A stretch of DNA of 64,000 bases. It comes from an uncultured Blautia sp. (GTDB lineage: Bacteria; Bacillota; Clostridia; Lachnospirales; Lachnospiraceae). Below the pieces are notes generated by a model. The model was not told where the DNA came from, did no database searches, and worked only from the letters and a program-made list of their open reading frames with translations. A program made the position numbers and the translations under genes. Positions 58,535-64,000 of this stretch are shown here, one piece after another. The stretch is taken from contig USDN01000003.1 in NCBI GenBank assembly GCA_900553515.1, positions 28,455 to 92,454 on the forward strand. Direction: 5' to 3'. The first letter of the stretch is position 1; every line of letters begins with the position of its first letter.

Positions 58535-61500
58535 ATGAAAAAAGCATTGCATAAGGACTTCTGGATGGAGATCAGGAAAACCAGAGCGCGTTTTATTTCT
58601 ATTTTCTGTATTGTTTCTCTGGGAGTGGCATTTTTTTCCGGAATACAGGCAAGCTCTCCGGATATGCGAATGTCGGGAGATGCCTACTATACAGAAAACA
58701 GGATGATGGATCTGAAGGTGATGGGAACCCTTGGCCTGACAGAAGAGGATGTAGATGCACTGAAAAAAGTAGACGGCGTAGAGTGGGCGGAAGGCGCCTG
58801 GTCCACGGACGTCCTTTGCGGGGAGGCGGAATCTCAGAAGGTGCTTCATGTGGAATCCGTCAATGAGAATGTAAACGGACTGACGGTAACAGAGGGGAGG
58901 CTTCCGAAAAAAAGCGGAGAGTGTTTTCTGGATGTGACATTTGCACAGGGGATGGGATACCGGATCGGAGATCAGATTGAACTCAGGGAGGATACGGAAG
59001 ATCCGCTTCTGAAGAAAAAAACATATACGATCACGGGCTTTGGAAGAACGCCTCTTTATATATCGTTCAATCGGGGCAATACGACGCTTGGTTCTGGTGA
59101 AGTTAATGGTTTTGCCTATGTACTTCCGGAGGATTTTGACCAGGAAATATATACCCAGATATATATTCGGGCACATGGAGCGGATCAGGTGACAAGTTAT
59201 ACAGACGCTTATGATACTCTGGTAGAAAAGCTTCAGCAGAATGTAGAAGGAATCCAGAAAGAACGCTGCCTGGCCAGATATGAGGATGTCATGTCTGAGG
59301 CAGAGGAAAAGCTTGCAGATGCGGAACAGGAACTTGCCGACGGAAAGGCGGAGGCACAAAAGGAACTGGCAGATGCCCGGAAGGAACTGGAGGATGGAGA
59401 AAAGGAACTGGCAGATGGAAGGAAAGAATATGAAGATGGTAAAAAACAGCTTGCAGATGCCAGAGAAAAGCTGAAGGACGGACGGGCACAGCTGGATACA
59501 GCGCAGCAGACCATAGCAGATGGAAGGATTCAGCTTGCAGATGCCCGGAGTCAGCTTGCTTCCGGGTGGGAGCAGTTTCATGCCGGAGAAGCCCGGCTGT
59601 CAGAAGGATGGGCTCAATATAACGGTGGAAAACGGGAATATGATGCGGGTAAGAAAAAGCTGGAGGAGGCAAAAAAGCAGCTTGCCGACGGAAAGAAAAA
59701 GCTGGAAGAAAGCAGAGCAGTTCTTGATGAACAACAGAGGCAGCTTGAGGAGGGGATCCTTCAGGCGCAGAATGGGATCGCAGCAATTGATACACAGATT
59801 ACAGAACTGAACGCACAGATTCCTCAGATAGAAGCTGGTATCCAGCAGGCTGCAGAGGCAGAGGCACAGCTTCCTGCACTGCAGCAGGCATTGACTTCAG
59901 CCCAGGGAACAGCAGCAGAGAAGCAGTCGGCTGCAGACATGGCTCAGGCAGCATTGGATGAAGCAATGAAAAAACTGGAAGCAGGTGAGATCACAGAGGA
60001 AGATCTGGTTCCCTTCCAGGAAGCTGTGAATGCAGCTGCAGCAGAACTGGAAGCCGCAAACGAAGCCGTGGTTCAGGCTCAGTCGGCATTTGATTCCTGT
60101 AGTGCGGCTGCAGCCAGGAAACCGGAACTGGAGGCTGGTCTTGCCGCGGCAAAGGAAGGCATTGTTCAGGCAGAGGCGAAAAAGACAGAACTTGCATTGA
60201 CGATAGAGCAGCTGCAGGCAGGTAAGACAGCTGTTGAAGAAGGACGGAAAAAGCTGGAACAGGAAGGAAAGAAGCTTCAGCAGGCAGAAAAGGAAATTGC
60301 TGCTAATGAGAAAAAACTTGCAGCCAGTGGAAAAAAACTGAAAGAGAGTCTGGCTGTACTTCAGAGCAGTCAGGCAGAGATCGATGCTAACAGACAAAGA
60401 CTGAATGCAGCGCAGGCAGAAATCAGTGCAAATGAACAGAAACTTTCAGATGGAGAGGCGGAACTTGTACGGGGCAGGCAGGAGATTGCAGATGGAGAGG
60501 CAGAGATCAAAGAAAATCAGCAGAAGCTGATCGATGCAGAAAAAGAACTTGCAGATGGAGAAGCAGAACTTGCAGATGGATGGAAAGAATACCGGGACGG
60601 CGAAAAGGAGGCGGAGCAGGAGATTGCAGACGGCGAAAAGAAGATTGCTGACGCCCGGAAAGAAATCCAGGATATAGAAGAGCCGGAGTGGATTGTTACA
60701 GACAGAAACGATCTTCCGGAGTATTCTGATTATGGAGACAATGCAGACCGTATCAAGAACATCGGAGAAGTGTTCCCGGTGATCTTTTTCCTGGTGGCGG
60801 CTTTGATCAGTCTTACCACTATGACCAGAATGGTAGAGGAACAGAGAACGCAGATCGGAACTCTGAAGGCTCTGGGATATGGCAAGTATGCCATCGCTTC
60901 CAAGTATCTGAATTATGCATTTCTGGCAACGGTAGGAGGAAGTGCGGCAGGTATCCTGATCGGTGAAAAGATCCTTCCTTATATCATTATCAAGGCATAC
61001 GGGATCATGTACCACAATGTGGGAAATAACCTGGAGATCCACTATGAACTGAAATTTGCCCTTACAGCTTCCGTTGCAGCTGTGGTCTGTACAGTAGGCG
61101 CTACGGTGTTTGCCTGCTATAAGGTGCTGGCAGAGACTCCGGCTTCTCTGATGCGTCCGCCGGCGCCGAAGGAAGGAAAAAGGGTTCTTGTAGAAAAGAT
61201 CACGATTTTGTGGAAGCATCTGAACTTTACCTGGAAGTCCTGTCTGAGAAATCTTTTCCGCTACAAGAAACGTTTGTTTATGACGATTTTCGGCATCTCC
61301 GGAAGTATGGCTCTGATGCTGGTGGGATTCGGGATCAAAGATTCTATTTCGGACATTGTGGTGAAGCAGTATGAGGAACTTCAGCATTACGATGGAACCA
61401 TTATCACAGATGAAGATGCTACCCTGGAGGAACGGGAAAAACTGTCGGAATATTTAAAACAGAACAAAAAAATCCAGCGTTTTACAAATATTCAGTTTAC

Positions 61501-62362
61501 CAAGATCACAGCGCCCAGGGAAAAATCTAATATCAGCTGCTATCTTTATGTACCGGAAGATATGGATACTTTCCGGGAGGATGTGACATTGAGAAACCGC
61601 ATTACAAAAGAAGGGTATGAGCTTACTGATGAAGGAGCTGTGATCAGTGAAAAAACAGCCAGGCTTCTGGGGCTTCAGGTGGGAGACAGCATTACGCTGG
61701 AAAAAGACCATGAGAAATATCAGGCCAGGGTAGCTGTGATCACAGAAAACTATATGGGTCATTACATTTATATGACTCCTGCAGTTTATGAACAGACCTT
61801 TGGGGAAAAGCCTGCCTATGAAGATATCATTTTTTCACTGAAAGACGAGTATCTGGACGAGGAAGAAGCCGTGGGAAAAGAAATTCTTTCCCAGCCGGCA
61901 GCATTAAGCATCAGCTATACTGCCAGTCTGGCGGCTCAGGTGGACCGTATGCTCAGCACTTTGGGAATTGTGATCGTGGTCCTGATCGTTTCCGCAGGAA
62001 TGCTTGCTTTTGTAGTTCTTTATAACCTGAATAATATTAATATCACAGAGCGTCAGAGAGAACTGGCAACTTTAAAGGTACTGGGATTTTATGATAAAGA
62101 GGTTTCCCAGTATGTACTGAGAGAAAATATTCTTCTGACCATTGCCGGGATTATTTTCGGATCCGGCTTCGGAGTGCTCCTTCACCGGTATATTATTGTT
62201 ACAGTAGAGGTGGATGCGGTTATGTTTGGACGAAATATCCGTCCGGTAAGTTTTCTCTACTGTGCAGTGATCACCTGTATCTTTTCAGTGATCGTCAATC
62301 TGTTCATGCACAGAAAACTGAAAAAGATCGATATGGTAGAATCTCTGAAATCTGTGGAATAA
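58535..62362 (+). CDS. Large FtsX-type permease with long extracytoplasmic coiled coil
   Basis: The 1275-residue protein begins with one membrane segment (about 20-40) and a MacB-like outside domain. A very long helical region (about 240-715) is built from repeated units such as ELADGRKEYEDGKKQLADA. Then come an FtsX domain (about 745-880), another membrane segment near 925, a second outside domain and the last three segments (1140-1275). Such proteins act with a MacB-type ATPase; in other Firmicutes relatives are linked to peptide resistance or cell-wall functions, but the role here is unknown. ATG 58535 follows GGTGAGG. Confidence 0.88.
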   Translation: MKKALHKDFWMEIRKTRARFISIFCIVSLGVAFFSGIQASSPDMRMSGDAYYTENRMMDLKVMGTLGLTEEDVDALKKVDGVEWAEGAWSTDVLCGEAESQKVLHVESVNENVNGLTVTEGRLPKKSGECFLDVTFAQGMGYRIGDQIELREDTEDPLLKKKTYTITGFGRTPLYISFNRGNTTLGSGEVNGFAYVLPEDFDQEIYTQIYIRAHGADQVTSYTDAYDTLVEKLQQNVEGIQKERCLARYEDVMSEAEEKLADAEQELADGKAEAQKELADARKELEDGEKELADGRKEYEDGKKQLADAREKLKDGRAQLDTAQQTIADGRIQLADARSQLASGWEQFHAGEARLSEGWAQYNGGKREYDAGKKKLEEAKKQLADGKKKLEESRAVLDEQQRQLEEGILQAQNGIAAIDTQITELNAQIPQIEAGIQQAAEAEAQLPALQQALTSAQGTAAEKQSAADMAQAALDEAMKKLEAGEITEEDLVPFQEAVNAAAAELEAANEAVVQAQSAFDSCSAAAARKPELEAGLAAAKEGIVQAEAKKTELALTIEQLQAGKTAVEEGRKKLEQEGKKLQQAEKEIAANEKKLAASGKKLKESLAVLQSSQAEIDANRQRLNAAQAEISANEQKLSDGEAELVRGRQEIADGEAEIKENQQKLIDAEKELADGEAELADGWKEYRDGEKEAEQEIADGEKKIADARKEIQDIEEPEWIVTDRNDLPEYSDYGDNADRIKNIGEVFPVIFFLVAALISLTTMTRMVEEQRTQIGTLKALGYGKYAIASKYLNYAFLATVGGSAAGILIGEKILPYIIIKAYGIMYHNVGNNLEIHYELKFALTASVAAVVCTVGATVFACYKVLAETPASLMRPPAPKEGKRVLVEKITILWKHLNFTWKSCLRNLFRYKKRLFMTIFGISGSMALMLVGFGIKDSISDIVVKQYEELQHYDGTIITDEDATLEEREKLSEYLKQNKKIQRFTNIQFTKITAPREKSNISCYLYVPEDMDTFREDVTLRNRITKEGYELTDEGAVISEKTARLLGLQVGDSITLEKDHEKYQARVAVITENYMGHYIYMTPAVYEQTFGEKPAYEDIIFSLKDEYLDEEEAVGKEILSQPAALSISYTASLAAQVDRMLSTLGIVIVVLIVSAGMLAFVVLYNLNNINITERQRELATLKVLGFYDKEVSQYVLRENILLTIAGIIFGSGFGVLLHRYIIVTVEVDAVMFGRNIRPVSFLYCAVITCIFSVIVNLFMHRKLKKIDMVESLKSVE

Positions 62363-62390
62363 ATTAACTGTGAAATTTCTGCGTTCCTGC

Positions 62391-62419
62391 TTGACAACCG
62401 CAAAAAATGTAATTATAGT
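62391..62419 (+). promoter_or_regulatory. valS promoter
   Basis: TTGACA (62391-62396), 17 bases, TATAGT (62414-62419), placing the start near 62426 at the beginning of the T-box leader. Confidence 0.8.
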
Positions 62420-62425
62420 AGGAAA

Positions 62426-62727
62426 CATAGCAAAGGCGAGGAAAAAGAGGAGTACGCTTTTTTCCCTGACAGAGAGGAGCTTCCGCTGGCTGCAAGGAGC
62501 TCTCAGAAGGAGAAGGCAGAAGGTAGCTTTGGAGCCGGGAGGCTGATGGTCGGAGAGAAAATCCAGGAACCGACAGCAGGCTTTCACGTAGATCCTGCGT
62601 TAAAGGACAATGAGATGTGCGGAGAAAGGAAGAGCTTTACAGCTTTTTGAAGATCTCTGCATAATGAAGGTGGTACCGCGATAAGACTCGCCCTTCACAC
62701 TTAGGTGTGAGGGGCTTCCTTTTTTCT
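62426..62727 (+). promoter_or_regulatory. T-box leader (tRNA-Val sensing) of valS
   Basis: Stem I contains the AGAGAGGA motif and the apical GGCTGCAAGG. A GTA triplet at 62523-62525, followed by GCTTTGGAG, fits the valine specifier. The conserved T-box AAGGTGGTACCGCG is at 62667-62680, with TGGT to pair with the ACCA end of uncharged tRNA-Val. The terminator CCCTTCACAC/GTGTGAGGG (62691-62714) with a T-run follows. Uncharged tRNA-Val would allow readthrough into valS. Confidence 0.93.
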
Positions 62728-62765
62728 ACCCCTCACCGTTTAGAAAAAACACTCAGGAGGTTATT

Positions 62766-64000
62766 ATGAGCAAAGAACTTGCAAAGACGTATGATCCGAA
62801 GGGACTGGAAGAACGTCTGTACAAAAAATGGATGGATAATGGTTATTTCCACGCAAAGGTAAATCCCGATAAGAAACCCTTTACCATTGTTATGCCGCCG
62901 CCAAATGTTACCGGTCAGCTTCACATGGGTCATGCTCTTGATGAGACCATGCAGGATATCCTGATCCGTTTCAAAAGAATGCAGGGATATGAGGCTCTGT
63001 GGCAGCCGGGAACCGACCATGCAGCCATCGCTACAGAGGTTAAGGTTATTGACAAGCTGAAACAGGAAGGCATTGACAAACACGAGATTGGCCGTGAAGA
63101 ATTCCTGAAACATGCATGGGCATGGAAAGAGGAGTACGGCGGAAAGATCATCAATCAGCTGAAGAAGCTGGGCGCTTCTGCAGACTGGGAGAGAGAACGC
63201 TTTACCATGGATGAAGGCTGCTCCAAGGCTGTCCAGGAAGTATTTATCAAGCTTTATGAAAAAGGTTATATTTATAAAGGTTCCAGAATCATCAACTGGT
63301 GTCCGGTGTGTCAGACATCTATTTCCGATGCGGAAGTAGAGCATGAGGATCAGGACGGATTTTTCTGGCATATCAATTATCCTATCGTAGGAGAAGAAGG
63401 ACGTTTTGTGGAAATTGCCACCACCCGTCCGGAAACTCTTCTGGGAGATACTGCCGTTGCTGTAAATCCTGAGGATGAAAGATATAAAGATCTGGTAGGA
63501 AAAATGCTGAAGCTGCCTCTGACAGACCGTGAGATCCCGGTTGTGGCAGATGAGTATGTAGATAAAGAATTCGGAACCGGCTGCGTGAAGATCACACCGG
63601 CCCATGACCCTAATGACTTTGAGGTAGGGAAACGTCATGATCTTCCGGAGATCAACATCATGAATGATGATGCCACCATCAATTCTCTTGGCGGCAAATA
63701 TGCAGGAATGGACCGTTACGAGGCCCGTAAGGCAATGGTTGCGGATCTTGAGGAGCAGGGGCTTCTTGTCAAGGTGGTTCCTCATTCTCACAGCGTAGGA
63801 ACTCATGACCGCTGCGGAACGACCGTAGAACCTATGATCAAGCCTCAGTGGTTTGTTCGTATGGATGAGATGGCAAAGGCTGCCATCGATGCGCTGAACG
63901 ACGGAGATCTGGAATTTGTTCCGGCAAGCTTTGGAAAAACATATCTTCACTGGCTGGAAAATATTCGTGACTGGGGGATTTCCCCTCAGCTGTGGTGGGG
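62766..64000 (+). CDS. valS: Valyl-tRNA synthetase, N-terminal part
   Basis: The 411 visible residues belong to a class I synthetase that charges tRNA-Val. The ATP-binding HIGH-type motif is in PPPNVTGQLHMGHAL. The connective editing domain starts near residue 190 and includes the conserved TTRPETLLGDTAVAV, which hydrolyses mischarged Thr-tRNA. The zinc-like NWCPVCQTSISDAEVEHE region is present. CAGGAGG precedes ATG 62766. The reading frame is open to the window edge (truncated there). The upstream T-box matches valine. Confidence 0.97.
   Translation, partial: MSKELAKTYDPKGLEERLYKKWMDNGYFHAKVNPDKKPFTIVMPPPNVTGQLHMGHALDETMQDILIRFKRMQGYEALWQPGTDHAAIATEVKVIDKLKQEGIDKHEIGREEFLKHAWAWKEEYGGKIINQLKKLGASADWERERFTMDEGCSKAVQEVFIKLYEKGYIYKGSRIINWCPVCQTSISDAEVEHEDQDGFFWHINYPIVGEEGRFVEIATTRPETLLGDTAVAVNPEDERYKDLVGKMLKLPLTDREIPVVADEYVDKEFGTGCVKITPAHDPNDFEVGKRHDLPEINIMNDDATINSLGGKYAGMDRYEARKAMVADLEEQGLLVKVVPHSHSVGTHDRCGTTVEPMIKPQWFVRMDEMAKAAIDALNDGDLEFVPASFGKTYLHWLENIRDWGISPQLWW

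Noticed and set aside
57755..59581. 608-codon open frame on the minus strand opposite the MacB-like ATPase and permease
   Set aside because: It is a shadow of well-supported genes, with Leu/Cys/Phe-rich nonsense composition typical of antisense frames here.
59280..60680. Possible tandem DNA repeat or CRISPR-like array
   Set aside because: The periodicity comes from coiled-coil codons in a continuous gene. Units vary and have no constant repeat-spacer structure.
62733..63950. 405-codon minus-strand frame opposite valS
   Set aside because: valS is certain from its motifs and T-box. The antisense frame has no recognisable domain.

Overview
The window looks like a chromosomal segment from a spore-forming, low-to-medium GC anaerobe of the Clostridia, most likely a Lachnospiraceae gut commensal close to Blautia. 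This is inferred from gene content and style: strong AAGGAGG ribosome-binding sites, canonical TTGACA/TATAAT promoters, an alpha/beta small acid-soluble spore protein, a T-box valS leader, GlpP, AddAB, PadR/HAAS genes and a ChvE-MmsAB sugar transporter. I see no rRNA, tRNA, CRISPR array, transposase, prophage or plasmid genes. Both ends are cut inside genes: a DeoR-family regulator on the minus strand at base 1 and valS on the plus strand at base 64000.

Layout. 1-6300: a DeoR regulator divergent from a catabolic operon with a nucleoside-hydrolase-like enzyme, a sugar-type ABC importer lacking its own ATPase, a HAD phosphatase and a TIM-barrel isomerase. A perfect 20-bp palindrome fills the spacer of the regulator promoter, and a related site covers the operon start. 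6365-13859: MgtC-like protein, an Ldh_2-type dehydrogenase with malic enzyme, glpP-glpK, and an alpha/beta hydrolase fused to a membrane domain. 14165-19140: a Ktr/Trk potassium uptake pair, then clpB (with a degenerate CIRCE element) overlapping a small DUF4250 gene. 19302-23807: MarR regulator with a heterodimeric ABC exporter. 24062-31531: YbjQ-HelD pair, a lipoprotein, a methyltransferase, hslO and nadE. 31580-40690: a membrane-anchored FMN-binding-like protein (minus), addB-addA, and an RsmF-type rRNA methyltransferase (minus).

40691-47787: an arabinose regulon made of the ChvE-type binding protein, MmsA, MmsB, AraR and L-arabinose isomerase, with AraR-like operators on both sides of the promoter. 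47818-50385: a PadR-led envelope cluster (HAAS/DUF1700, DUF4097, PspC) followed by a spore protein gene. 50514-53595: SDR oxidoreductase, nitroreductase, YitT and a DUF1349 protein. 53662-57632: an L-tartrate locus with divergent LysR regulator, DASS permease, ttdA and ttdB. 57690-62362: a MacB-like ATPase and a very large FtsX-type permease with a long coiled coil. 62391-64000: T-box leader and valS.

Regulation is unusually readable. Several genes carry terminator-like hairpins inside their own short 5' leaders, between promoter and ribosome-binding site (7169, 11934, 14087, 57729). These, the unassigned DeoR cluster, and a small dispersed palindrome family (GTTACTG...CAGTAAC) are the least explained features.
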